Shown: positions 41,162 through 49,453 of the stretch, piece by piece | Position numbering within the stretch: the first letter of the stretch is position 1 | Layout: every line of letters starts with the position of its first letter | Assembly (NCBI GenBank): GCA_035533755.1 | Contig: DATLTC010000024.1 | Location: 1-61,255, forward strand | Direction of reading: 5' to 3' | Length of the DNA stretch: 61,255 nucleotides | Source of the DNA: Gemmatimonadaceae bacterium | GTDB lineage: Bacteria; Gemmatimonadota; Gemmatimonadetes; Gemmatimonadales; Gemmatimonadaceae | Position numbers and translations under genes: made by a program | The notes under the pieces: generated by a model | The model's input: only the letters and a program-made list of their open reading frames with translations | Databases searched by the model: none | What the model was told of the DNA's origin: nothing

Positions 41162-41760
41162 TGGTCCTCCTGGTGCGGGCGTTCACCCTGCGCGAGTCCT
41201 GCATCGCGGGCGTATACGAGCAGCATTTCCTGCAGCAGGCGCCGGCCGCGGAACAGCCGCGACCGGATGGTGCCGATGGGCACGCCGAGGATCTCCGCCG
41301 CGGCTTCGTACGGCTGGTCCTCCACGTCCACGATCACGATCGCGGTCCGGAAGGGCTCCGGAATCTGCAGCAGCGCCCGCTCCACGGCGGGCCGGATGTC
41401 GAGCCGCGCGAAGAGCCCCGTGTACCCGTCCTCCAGCGCCGCGGCGTATACCTGCCCCGCCCCGATCACGTCCCGTTCGACGTCCTCGATGTCCACCATG
41501 GGGCGCTCGCGCTCGCGGGATCGGAGAAACGCGTTGCGGCAGATGGTGAACAGCCAGCGGCGGCAGTCGCTGCCGGGCGCGTAGGTATGCCACGACCGAT
41601 ACGCCCGCAGGTAGGTGTCCTGCACGATGTCGTCGGCGTCGCTGGCGTCGCGCGTGAGCGACAACGCAAAGCGATGCACGTCGTCGAGCCAGGGCAGCGC
41701 TTCGCGCTCGAAGGCCGCGTCGCGGCCGGCCGGGGAGTCGGGGGTGAGTGCGGGAATCAT
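41158..41760 (-). CDS. ECF sigma factor (SigR/RpoE-like)
   Basis: 200 residues from ATG 41760. Region 2 contains DASDADDIVQDTYLRAYRSW and CRRWLFTICRNAF; region 4 has IPEPFRTAIVIVDVEDQPYEAAAE and GVPIGTIRSRLFRGRRLL, a clear helix-turn-helix. The sequence matches the SigH/SigR group that pairs with a zinc anti-sigma, and the ZAS gene follows with a 4-bp overlap. The regulon is probably thiol-oxidative stress. It is divergent from the TonB receptor; their 83-bp gap includes an 8-bp hairpin. I could not find its own GGAAT/GTT promoter with confidence. Confidence 0.93.
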   Translation of the reverse strand: MIPALTPDSPAGRDAAFEREALPWLDDVHRFALSLTRDASDADDIVQDTYLRAYRSWHTYAPGSDCRRWLFTICRNAFLRSRERERPMVDIEDVERDVIGAGQVYAAALEDGYTGLFARLDIRPAVERALLQIPEPFRTAIVIVDVEDQPYEAAAEILGVPIGTIRSRLFRGRRLLQEMLLVYARDAGLAQGERPHQEDQ

Positions 41761-41808
41761 GGTTTGACGTCCCAACTTAACGTCGCGATCTTGGCCGCGA
41801 CCAGGGCG

Positions 41809-41828
41809 CCACGCCGGCAGCGGCGTGG
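41809..41828. promoter_or_regulatory. 8-bp hairpin/operator-like palindrome upstream of the TonB receptor
   Basis: CCACGCCG and CGGCGTGG flank a GCAG loop, 15 bp before the first ATG of the receptor gene. It could be a repressor operator or a leader hairpin that covers the ribosome site. Confidence 0.35.
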
Positions 41829-41843
41829 ACAAGGCCTCACCAG

Positions 41844-44015
41844 ATGCAACCCGGGCACACGCGGAACACGTCATATGCAGTGGAATCTCCTGTGCAAGTA
41901 AGCGGAGCGCGGCCCGTGGGGTTCCTGGCGCTGCTCCTGGCGCTGGCCGCGCCGGCGGTGGGCGCCCAGCAGGCGGGGCGGCGCGACTCGACGCGGGCGG
42001 ACTCGCTGGCCGCGGCGCGGCTGGCGCCGATCACCGTGTCGGCCACGCGGTCGGCCATGCCCCGCGACCGCGTGCCCAACGCCACCGCGGAACTGAGCCG
42101 CGGCCAGATCTCGCGCGGGCGCGCCACGCTCGGGCTGGACGAATCGCTGGCCCAGGTGCCCGGCGTGTACGCCCCCGACCGCTACAACTTCTCGCTCGAC
42201 GACCGCATCTCGATCCGCGGATTCGGCGCGCGCTCGGCGTTTGCCATTCGCGGCATCACCGTCCTGCTGGACGGCATCCCGCAGACGCTGCCCGACGGAC
42301 AGGGGCAGCTGAACAACCTCGAACTCGGCGAGACCGATCGCATCGAGGTGCTGCGGGGATCGTCGTCGGCGCTATTCGGCAACGCGGCCGGCGGCGTGAT
42401 CAGCATCTGGAGCGACCCGGTGCCGCCGGCGCGCGCCACCGAGGAGGTGCAGTTCACGGGCGGGAGCAACGGGCCCGGGCTGGGCAACCCGTGGAGCAAG
42501 TGGCGCAGCACGACGCGGCTGGCCGTGGGCCGCGGCGTGGCCCAGGTGACGGCGTCGCGCGTGGCGTACACGGGCGCGCGCCAGCACAGCACGGCGGATC
42601 TGCGAAATCTCAACGCCCGGCTCGGGCTGCCGCTGGCCGACGACTGGACGCTCACGGCGCTGCTCGAAGTCGGCGACGATCCGCGGGCCGACAATCCCGG
42701 CGCGCTCACCGCGGCCGAACTGGCCGCCAATCCCGACTCGGCGGCGGCGATCAATCTCGCCACGCAGGCGGGCAAGTCGGTGACGCAGACGCAGTCGGGC
42801 GTCACGCTGCAGAAGCGATGGGCGGGCGGGGGCCAGGCGGCGATCACGGCGTTCGGGCTCACGCGCGAGCTGCAGAACCCGCAGACCTTCGCGTACATCG
42901 ATCTGCGGCGCCGGGCCTACGGGCTGCGGGGCTCGGCCAGCCGGCCGCTGACCATCGGGGCGCTCCGACAGACCGTGACCGCCGGCGCCGACGTTCAGGA
43001 GCAGCGCGACGACCGCGTGAACTTCGGCAACAGCGGCGGCGCGCCCACCAGCGCGCGCTCGCTGGACCAACTCGAGCACGTCACGTCGTTCGGGCCGTTC
43101 GTGCAGAGCGCCGTGCGGCTCGATCCGCGCACCACGCTCACCGTGGGCGCGCGCTACGATCACCTGCAGTTCCGCGTGCACGACCGCCTGGTCACGGCCA
43201 CCAATCCCGACGACTCCGGCAACCGGCTGATGCGCGCGCTGAGCGGTTCGGCGGGACTCACCGTTCGGGCCAGCGACGCGGCGACCGTGTACGCGAACGT
43301 CGGCACCTCGTTCGAGACGCCCACCACGACCGAGCTGGCCAACCGCCCCGACACGGCTGGCGGATTCAATGCCTCGCTCGATCCGCAGACCGCCACCAAC
43401 TACGAAGTGGGCGTGCGCGGCGCGCTCGCGGCGCGGCTGACGTACTCGGTGGCCGTGTATCAGGCCAACGTGCGCGACGAGCTGACCGCGTTCGAGGAGC
43501 CGGCATCGCCGGGGCGCGCGTTCTACCGCAACGCCGGGCGGTCGCGGCACCGGGGCGTGGAGCTGGGCGCGCAGCTGAGCGTGGTGCCGGGCCTGTCGCT
43601 GGCCGCCGCCTGGACCTACTCCGACTTCCGGTACACGCAGTACACGGCCGCGTCACGGAATCTCGCCGGCCGGTCGCTGCCGGGCATCCCGCCGCAATGG
43701 CTCGACCTCGCGCTGCACCTGCGCCCGGCGCCGGCGCGCGGCGGGTGGGCCGACGTGGAGCTGCAGCACGCGTCGAGCTACTTCGTGGACGACACCCTCG
43801 ACACGCGCACGGCCCCGTGGACCACGGTGGGAGTGCGCGTGGGCTGGGACGGCATGGTGCAGGGTTCGCGCGTGGGCCCGTTCGTGGCCGTGAACAACCT
43901 GTTCGACCAGCGGTACGTGAGCTCGGTGGTGATCAACGCGTCGCGAGGCCGGTACTACGAGCCCGCGCCGGGCCGGAACGTGTACGTGGGCCTCTCGGTG
44001 GGTGTGGGTTCGTAG
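41844..44015 (+). CDS. TonB-dependent receptor (FecA-like)
   Basis: 723 residues from ATG 41844; a GTG at 41892 would give a tighter signal peptide (GFLALLLALAAPAVGAQQ) and may be the true start. The TonB box region (PITVSATRS) is followed by the plug domain with SLAQVPGVYAPD, RISIRGFG and IEVLRGSSSALFGNAAGGVI. The barrel continues to the last strand NVYVGLSVGVGS. It imports siderophores, vitamin complexes or sugars. No TonB, ExbB or binding-protein gene is next to it, so the ligand is unclear; the sugar genes 1 kb downstream make a carbohydrate ligand possible. Confidence 0.93.
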   Translation: MQPGHTRNTSYAVESPVQVSGARPVGFLALLLALAAPAVGAQQAGRRDSTRADSLAAARLAPITVSATRSAMPRDRVPNATAELSRGQISRGRATLGLDESLAQVPGVYAPDRYNFSLDDRISIRGFGARSAFAIRGITVLLDGIPQTLPDGQGQLNNLELGETDRIEVLRGSSSALFGNAAGGVISIWSDPVPPARATEEVQFTGGSNGPGLGNPWSKWRSTTRLAVGRGVAQVTASRVAYTGARQHSTADLRNLNARLGLPLADDWTLTALLEVGDDPRADNPGALTAAELAANPDSAAAINLATQAGKSVTQTQSGVTLQKRWAGGGQAAITAFGLTRELQNPQTFAYIDLRRRAYGLRGSASRPLTIGALRQTVTAGADVQEQRDDRVNFGNSGGAPTSARSLDQLEHVTSFGPFVQSAVRLDPRTTLTVGARYDHLQFRVHDRLVTATNPDDSGNRLMRALSGSAGLTVRASDAATVYANVGTSFETPTTTELANRPDTAGGFNASLDPQTATNYEVGVRGALAARLTYSVAVYQANVRDELTAFEEPASPGRAFYRNAGRSRHRGVELGAQLSVVPGLSLAAAWTYSDFRYTQYTAASRNLAGRSLPGIPPQWLDLALHLRPAPARGGWADVELQHASSYFVDDTLDTRTAPWTTVGVRVGWDGMVQGSRVGPFVAVNNLFDQRYVSSVVINASRGRYYEPAPGRNVYVGLSVGVGS

Positions 44016-44046
44016 CCCCGGCCCCGCCCCGCTAGATTCCCGCGCG

Positions 44047-45000
44047 ATGATCGGCGAGATGACGGGCGACCACGCGCGCGCCCAACGCGCGCGGATCGCG
44101 ATCGCGTTCGCGGCCGTATACCTGCTCTGGGGCTCCACGTTCCTGGCCATGCGGTTCGCCGTGGAGACCATTCCGCCATTCCTCATGGCCGGCGCGCGCC
44201 ACGTCGTGGCGGGCGCGCTGATGATGGCGTGGACCTGGCGCCGCGCCGCCCACCGACCGTCGTGGCGCGAGTGGCGCAGCGCCACCGTGGTCGGCGTACT
44301 GCTGCTGGGAGCCAACGGCGGCGTGGCGTGGGCGGAGCAGCGCGTGCCGTCGGGCACGGCGGCGCTGCTCGTGGCCACGGTGCCGCTGTGGATGGTCCTC
44401 ATCGACTGGTGGCGGCCGCGCGGCACGCACCCCGGCGTCGGTGTCCTGGCGGGGCTGGCCATCGGACTCGCGGGCCTATTGCTGCTCGTGGGTCCGGCCG
44501 AGTTGACCGGACACGGCGGCGTGGATGGGCTCGGCGCGCTGGTGCTCCTGGCCGGATCCGTGAGCTGGGCCGCCGGCTCGATCATCGCGCAGCGAGCGCC
44601 GCACCCGAGCGCGCCGATGCTCACCACGGGGATGCAGCTGCTCACCGGCGGCGCCTCATTGCTCGTGGCCGCGGTGATCGCCGGCGAGCCGGCCCATCTG
44701 TCGCTGGCGCACGTGACCTTCAAGTCGGCGCTCGGATGGGGGTATCTCGTGGTGTTCGGCTCGTTGATCGGATTCACGGCGTACGCCTATCTGCTGCGCA
44801 CGACCACCGCGGCCAAGGTGGCGACCTACGCGTACGTCAACCCGATCGTCGCCGTGTTCCTGGGCTGGGCGATGGCGGGCGAACCGGTCACGGCGCGCAC
44901 CCTCGCCTCGGCGGCGGTGATCGTGGCCGGTGTGGCGACGATCACCGTGGCGCGGCGCGACCAGGCGCCGCCGGTGGCGGAAGAGGCGATCGGCGACTGA
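44047..45000 (+). CDS. EamA/DMT-superfamily transporter
   Basis: 317 residues from ATG 44047. Two EamA repeats, each with five membrane helices, are visible: AFAAVYLLWGSTFLAMRF opens the first and LVLLAGSVSWAAGSIIA the second. The conserved second-repeat GWGYLVVFGSLIGFTAYAYL is present. YedA-like members export amino acids or other metabolites. It lies 31 bp after the TonB receptor and 90 bp before the DUF1080 gene, so it may belong to the same transcript as either. No substrate can be assigned from sequence. Confidence 0.92.
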   Translation: MIGEMTGDHARAQRARIAIAFAAVYLLWGSTFLAMRFAVETIPPFLMAGARHVVAGALMMAWTWRRAAHRPSWREWRSATVVGVLLLGANGGVAWAEQRVPSGTAALLVATVPLWMVLIDWWRPRGTHPGVGVLAGLAIGLAGLLLLVGPAELTGHGGVDGLGALVLLAGSVSWAAGSIIAQRAPHPSAPMLTTGMQLLTGGASLLVAAVIAGEPAHLSLAHVTFKSALGWGYLVVFGSLIGFTAYAYLLRTTTAAKVATYAYVNPIVAVFLGWAMAGEPVTARTLASAAVIVAGVATITVARRDQAPPVAEEAIGD

Positions 45001-45090
45001 GCCCGAGCGGCCGCGGCGGGACGGATTACCGGACGCGCACACGCGATGCATATTGCGCCCGTGATCTTCCGTCCGCATCAGGAGAACTCC

Positions 45091-45891
45091 GTGGGCATGC
45101 GCAGTCGCCGCGCCGCAGCCGGGCGCGTTCCGCTTCTCGTGGCCGGCGCGCTCGTCGCGCTGGCACTCGCCACACCGCCCGCCGGCGCGCAGGTGGACAC
45201 CCGCTGGCCGCAGCATTCCATGGACCGGCCGCAGCCGCCGGTGGTCGATCCCGGCCCGTATGCGGCCGAGCGTGGGCGGCCGGCCGATGCCGTCGTCCTG
45301 TTCGACGGGCACGACCTCTCCCAGTGGCGCGATGACAAGGGAGGCCCGGCAAAGTGGACGCTGGGCAAGGGCTACTTCCAGGTGGCGCCGGGCACGGGCA
45401 CGATGCACACCGCGCAGGCGTTCGGCGACGTGCAGCTGCACATCGAATGGCGCGCGCCCACGCCGGCCCGGGGCGAGGGGCAGGAGCGCGGCAACAGCGG
45501 CGTGTTCCTGCAGGGGCTGTACGAGGTGCAGGTGCTCGACTCGTACCACAGCACGACCTATCCCGACGGGCAGGCGGGGTCGATCTACGGCCAGTTTCCG
45601 CCGCTCGTGAACCCGGCGCGGCCGCCGGGCCAGTGGAACGCGTACGACATCATCTTCCATCGGCCGCGCTTCGATGCCAGCGGCGCGGTCACCGCGCCGG
45701 CGCGGTTCACGGTGTTCATGAACGGCGTCCTGGTGCAGGACAACGTGGTGCTGAGCGGCCCCACGGCCAACAAGGTGCGCCCACCGTACGAGAAGACGCC
45801 GGACCGGCTGCCGCTGGGCTTGCAGGACCACGGCGACCTCGTCCGCTATCGCAACATCTGGATTCGGGAACTCCCCGATCAGGAGCGCTAA
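45091..45891 (+). CDS. DUF1080 (3-keto-disaccharide hydrolase family), exported
   Basis: GGAG at 45081-45084, six bases ahead, points to the GTG at 45091 (266 residues); an ATG six bases on is possible. The signal peptide runs RVPLLVAGALVALALATPPA, with cleavage after AGA. The mature protein is a concanavalin-like sandwich with ADAVVLFDGHDLSQWRDDKG, GNSGVFLQGLYEVQVLD and YDIIFHRPRF, hallmarks of Pfam PF06439. Members cleave glycosidic bonds of 3-keto-disaccharides by elimination. The next three genes are a flavo-oxidoreductase, its small subunit and an Gfo/Idh/MocA enzyme, which fits that chemistry. Confidence 0.92.
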   Translation: MGMRSRRAAAGRVPLLVAGALVALALATPPAGAQVDTRWPQHSMDRPQPPVVDPGPYAAERGRPADAVVLFDGHDLSQWRDDKGGPAKWTLGKGYFQVAPGTGTMHTAQAFGDVQLHIEWRAPTPARGEGQERGNSGVFLQGLYEVQVLDSYHSTTYPDGQAGSIYGQFPPLVNPARPPGQWNAYDIIFHRPRFDASGAVTAPARFTVFMNGVLVQDNVVLSGPTANKVRPPYEKTPDRLPLGLQDHGDLVRYRNIWIRELPDQER

Positions 45892-45893
45892 TC

Positions 45894-47588
45894 ATGCAGG
45901 TCAAGAAACAACGCGCGCCGTACGACGTGTGCATCGTGGGCTCTGGCGCCGGCGGCGGGATGGCGGCGTACATGCTCACCAAGGCCGGGGCCAAGGTGGT
46001 GCTGCTCGAGGCCGGCGCGATGTGGGATCCGGTGAAGGACGGCGCGATGCTCAAGTGGCCGTACGACTCGCCGCGCCGCGGCGCGTCCACCAAGGAGAAG
46101 CCGTTCGGCGAGTTCGACGGCTGCATCGGCGGATGGGACATCGACGGCGAGCCGTACACGCGGGCGCCGGGCACCGAGTTCTCCTGGTGGCGGGCGCGGA
46201 TGCTCGGCGGGCGCACCAACCACTGGGGCCGCATCTCGCTCCGCTTCGGGCCCGACGATTTCAGGCACCGGAGCGTGGACGGCATGGGCGACGACTGGCC
46301 CATCTCGTACGACGACGTGAAGCCGTACTACGACGAGGTGGACAAGCTGATCGGCGTGTTCGGCAGCAACGAGGGGCTGCGCAACGCCCCCGACGGCATC
46401 TTCATGCCGCCGCCCAGGCCGCGATGCCACGAGCTGCTCGTGAAGCGGGCCGCCGACCAGCTGCACGTGACGTGCATTCCGTCCCGCCTCTCGATCATCA
46501 CGCAGCCGCTGAACAACCGCGCCCCCTGCCACTACTGCGGCCAGTGCAACCGGGGCTGCATGACGGCGTCGAACTTCTCGTCCACCAACGTGCTCTTCCC
46601 GCCGGCGCTGGCCACCGGAAACCTGACCCTGATCACCAACGCCATGGGACGGGAGGTCACGGTGGACGAGCGCGGCCTCGCCACCGGCGTCTCGTACATC
46701 GACAAGACCACGGGCCAGGACCGGCACGTGCGGGCGCGCGTCGTCGTGCTCGCCGCCAGCGCGCTCGAGTCGTCGCGGCTGCTGCTCAACAGCAAGTCAA
46801 CGCGGTTCCCGAACGGCCTGGCCAACTCCAGCGGCACCGTGGGCCGGTACATCACCGACACCACGGGCACCGACGTGGGCGGGTTCATCCCGGCGATGAC
46901 CGACCAGGTGCGGCACAACTGCGACGGCGTGGGCGGCATGCACGTGTACATGCCCTGGTGGCTGGACAACAAGACGCTCGATTTCCCGCGCGGCTATCAC
47001 ATCGAGGTGTGGGGCGGGATGTCGATGCCGTCGTACGGGTTCATGGGCGGGGTCCAGCGCTATCCGTCGGGCGGCGGCTACGGCAAGGCGCTCAAGGCGG
47101 ACTATCGCCGCTACTACGGGTCCTCGATCGGCTTCTCGGGGCGCGGCGAGATGATCCCCAACGACGGCACGTATTGCGAGATCGACCCGAACGTCGTGGA
47201 CCGGTACGGCATTCCCGTGCTCCGCTTCCACTGGAAGTGGACCGATCACGAGTACAACCAGGTGAAGCACATGCAGGAGACCTTCCGGGCGCTGATCGCG
47301 CAGATGGGCGGCGTGGTGTCGTCGCCCATGCCCACGCGCGAGCAGGGGTACGGCATCTCGGCGGGCGGCGAGATCATCCACGAAGTGGGCGGGGTGCGCA
47401 TGGGCAGCGATCCGCGCACGTCGGTGGTCAACGCGCACTGCCAGGCGCACGAGGTGAAGAACCTGTTCGTGGCCGACGGCGGGCCCTTCGTCTCGCAGGC
47501 CGACAAGAACCCCACGTGGACGATCCTCGCGCTGTCCATGCGGACCAGCGACTACATCACCGAACTGCGCAAGCAGGGGGCGCTATGA
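45894..47588 (+). CDS. GMC-type flavin oxidoreductase (glucoside 3-dehydrogenase-like)
   Basis: 564 residues. The FAD-binding GSGAGGGMAAYMLTKAG is near the N terminus, followed by GGRTNHWGRISLRFG and the C-terminal NLFVADGGPFVSQADKNPTW block of the GMC fold. A Cys-rich strand, APCHYCGQCNRGC (residues about 210-222), has four cysteines in 11 residues and could hold an Fe-S centre or zinc. There is no signal peptide of its own, so export would have to be via the small subunit. It starts 2 bp after the DUF1080 stop and overlaps the small-subunit gene as ATGA. Enzymes of this class oxidise sugar C3-OH in the periplasm. Confidence 0.9.
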   Translation: MQVKKQRAPYDVCIVGSGAGGGMAAYMLTKAGAKVVLLEAGAMWDPVKDGAMLKWPYDSPRRGASTKEKPFGEFDGCIGGWDIDGEPYTRAPGTEFSWWRARMLGGRTNHWGRISLRFGPDDFRHRSVDGMGDDWPISYDDVKPYYDEVDKLIGVFGSNEGLRNAPDGIFMPPPRPRCHELLVKRAADQLHVTCIPSRLSIITQPLNNRAPCHYCGQCNRGCMTASNFSSTNVLFPPALATGNLTLITNAMGREVTVDERGLATGVSYIDKTTGQDRHVRARVVVLAASALESSRLLLNSKSTRFPNGLANSSGTVGRYITDTTGTDVGGFIPAMTDQVRHNCDGVGGMHVYMPWWLDNKTLDFPRGYHIEVWGGMSMPSYGFMGGVQRYPSGGGYGKALKADYRRYYGSSIGFSGRGEMIPNDGTYCEIDPNVVDRYGIPVLRFHWKWTDHEYNQVKHMQETFRALIAQMGGVVSSPMPTREQGYGISAGGEIIHEVGGVRMGSDPRTSVVNAHCQAHEVKNLFVADGGPFVSQADKNPTWTILALSMRTSDYITELRKQGAL

Positions 47589-48190
47589 GCGACATGACGC
47601 GACGCGAGGCGCTGGGGCTGCTGGCGACATTGCCGCTGGCCGGCGCCATCAACCTCGCCCCACCCGTCCTCGACCGCGCGCTGCGCGCCGCCGAACGGGC
47701 CACGGCCGACGCCGGGACGAGCGGGATTCCCTACAAGCCGAAGTTCTTCACGGCGCACGAGTGGCGCACGGTGCGCGTGCTCGTCGACGACGTCATTCCG
47801 CGCGACGGGCACTCGGGCGCCGCCACCGACGCCGGCGTGCCCGAGTTCATGGACTTCATCATGCTCGACAAGCCGGACAACCAGACGTGGATGCGCGGCG
47901 GGCTGGCCTGGATGGACGCCCAGTGCCAGGACGCGCACGGCGCGGCCTGGGTGGACTGCACGCCCGCGCAACGCGCGGCGCTGCTCGACGCCGTGGCCTG
48001 GCCGCACAAGGCCGCCCCCGCGATGAGTCACGGCGTGGCGTTCTTCAACCGCTTCCGCGACCTCACCTCGTCGGGCTTCTGGTCGAGCAAGCTGGGCATC
48101 GAGGACATCGGCTACATGGGTAACCGGATGCTGCCGGCGTGGAACGGGTGTCCACCGGCGGCGCTGGCCAAGCTCGGCGTGAGCTACTGA
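47585..48190 (+). CDS. gluconate 2-dehydrogenase subunit 3-family small subunit with TAT signal
   Basis: 201 residues in an ATGA overlap with the GMC gene. The twin-arginine motif TRREALGLLATLPLAG at the N terminus predicts folded export. The mature part is all helical, with ARG/ASP-rich VLVDDVIPRDGHSGAATDA and several Trp residues, as in PF13618. In FAD-dependent sugar dehydrogenases this chain binds the catalytic subunit and carries it through the TAT pore (hitch-hiker role). A cytochrome c subunit, usual in these complexes, is not encoded here. It is followed 2 bp later by the Gfo/Idh/MocA gene. Confidence 0.9.
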   Translation: MSDMTRREALGLLATLPLAGAINLAPPVLDRALRAAERATADAGTSGIPYKPKFFTAHEWRTVRVLVDDVIPRDGHSGAATDAGVPEFMDFIMLDKPDNQTWMRGGLAWMDAQCQDAHGAAWVDCTPAQRAALLDAVAWPHKAAPAMSHGVAFFNRFRDLTSSGFWSSKLGIEDIGYMGNRMLPAWNGCPPAALAKLGVSY

Positions 48191-48192
48191 CC

Positions 48193-49434
48193 ATGCGCGG
48201 CAAACCACTCGGCATCGGCATCGTGGGCAGCGGTTTCAACGCCCGCTTCCACCTCCAGGCGTTCACGGCGGTGCGCGACGCGAACATCGTCGGGGTGTGG
48301 AGCCCCAACGCGGCGCGCGCCGCCGACGCGGCCGCCCTGGCGCGCACCCTCGACGTGGGCGACGCCAAGCCCTACCCCTCGATCGCCGCCATGGTGGCCG
48401 ATCCCGACATCGACGCCATCTGGCTGTGCGGGCCCAACCAGGCCCGCATCGAGAACGTCGAGGAGATCGTCCACACCATCGAGCGCGGACGCGGCACGCT
48501 GCGCGGCCTCGCCTGCGAGAAGCCGCTGGCGCGCAACGTCGCCGAAGCCAAGCAGGTGCTGGCCCTCGTCAAGCGCGTGCGACTCAACACCGGCTATCTG
48601 GAGAATCAGCTGTTCGCGCCGCAGGTGGAGCACGGCCGCTCGCTCATCTGGGCCCGCGGCGCCGCGCTCACGGGGCGCCCCTATCTCGCCCGCGCCGCCG
48701 AGGAGCACAGCGGTCCGCACATGCCCTGGTTCTGGCAGGGACGGCTGCAGGGCGGCGGCGTGCTCAACGACATGATGTGCCACTCGGTGGAAGTGGTGCG
48801 GCACCTGCTCACCACGCCCGGCGCGCCGCGCAATTCGCTGCGTCCGGTGCGCGTCACGGGCCACATCGCCAGCCTCAAGTGGTCGCGTCCCGAGTACGCC
48901 AAGCGGCTCAGGAAGGCGATGGGCAGGGCCGTGGATTACGCGCGCCATCCCGCGGAGGACTTCGCGAGCGTGGTCGTGGAATTCCGCACCAAAGACGGCC
49001 TCACCGTGATCGGCGAAGCCACGACGTCCTGGAGCTTCGTCGGCGCCGGACTGCGGCTGTCCGCCGAGCTCCTCGGCCCCGAGTACTCGATGTCGTGGAA
49101 CACGCTCGACAGCGGGCTCAAGCTGTTCTTCAGCCGCGAGGTCAAGGGCAAGGTGGGCGAGGATCTCGTGGAGAAGCAGAACGCCGAGATGGGGCTCATG
49201 CCGGTGGTGGCCAACGAGGCGGCCACGTACGGCTACGAGGCCGAGGACCGCCACATGGTGCAATGCTTCCGACGGGGGACGAAGCCGTCGCTCACCTTCA
49301 CCGACGGCGTGGAGACGGTGAAGTTGCTGATGACGGCGTACCAGAGCGCCGAACAGGGGCGCACCCTGCCCTTCCCGGCGCGCGGCCTCGACACGTTCGT
49401 GCCCAAGGTGGCCAGAGGAACTTGGAAGCCGTAG
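48193..49434 (+). CDS. Gfo/Idh/MocA-family oxidoreductase
   Basis: 413 residues from ATG 48193. The N-terminal Rossmann has GIGIVGSGFNARFHLQAF, and CEKPLARN gives the conserved EKP motif near residue 114. The C-terminal alpha/beta domain includes the substrate face GPHMPWFWQGRLQGGG and MMCHSVE. NAD(P) is the expected cofactor. There is no signal peptide, so unlike its operon partners it acts in the cytoplasm. It could reduce imported 3-keto-sugar to glucose or oxidise another sugar. It ends the four-gene operon with 18 bp to the serine hydrolase. Confidence 0.92.
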   Translation: MRGKPLGIGIVGSGFNARFHLQAFTAVRDANIVGVWSPNAARAADAAALARTLDVGDAKPYPSIAAMVADPDIDAIWLCGPNQARIENVEEIVHTIERGRGTLRGLACEKPLARNVAEAKQVLALVKRVRLNTGYLENQLFAPQVEHGRSLIWARGAALTGRPYLARAAEEHSGPHMPWFWQGRLQGGGVLNDMMCHSVEVVRHLLTTPGAPRNSLRPVRVTGHIASLKWSRPEYAKRLRKAMGRAVDYARHPAEDFASVVVEFRTKDGLTVIGEATTSWSFVGAGLRLSAELLGPEYSMSWNTLDSGLKLFFSREVKGKVGEDLVEKQNAEMGLMPVVANEAATYGYEAEDRHMVQCFRRGTKPSLTFTDGVETVKLLMTAYQSAEQGRTLPFPARGLDTFVPKVARGTWKP

Positions 49435-49453
49435 CGCGCCGAGTGCCCGCGGA

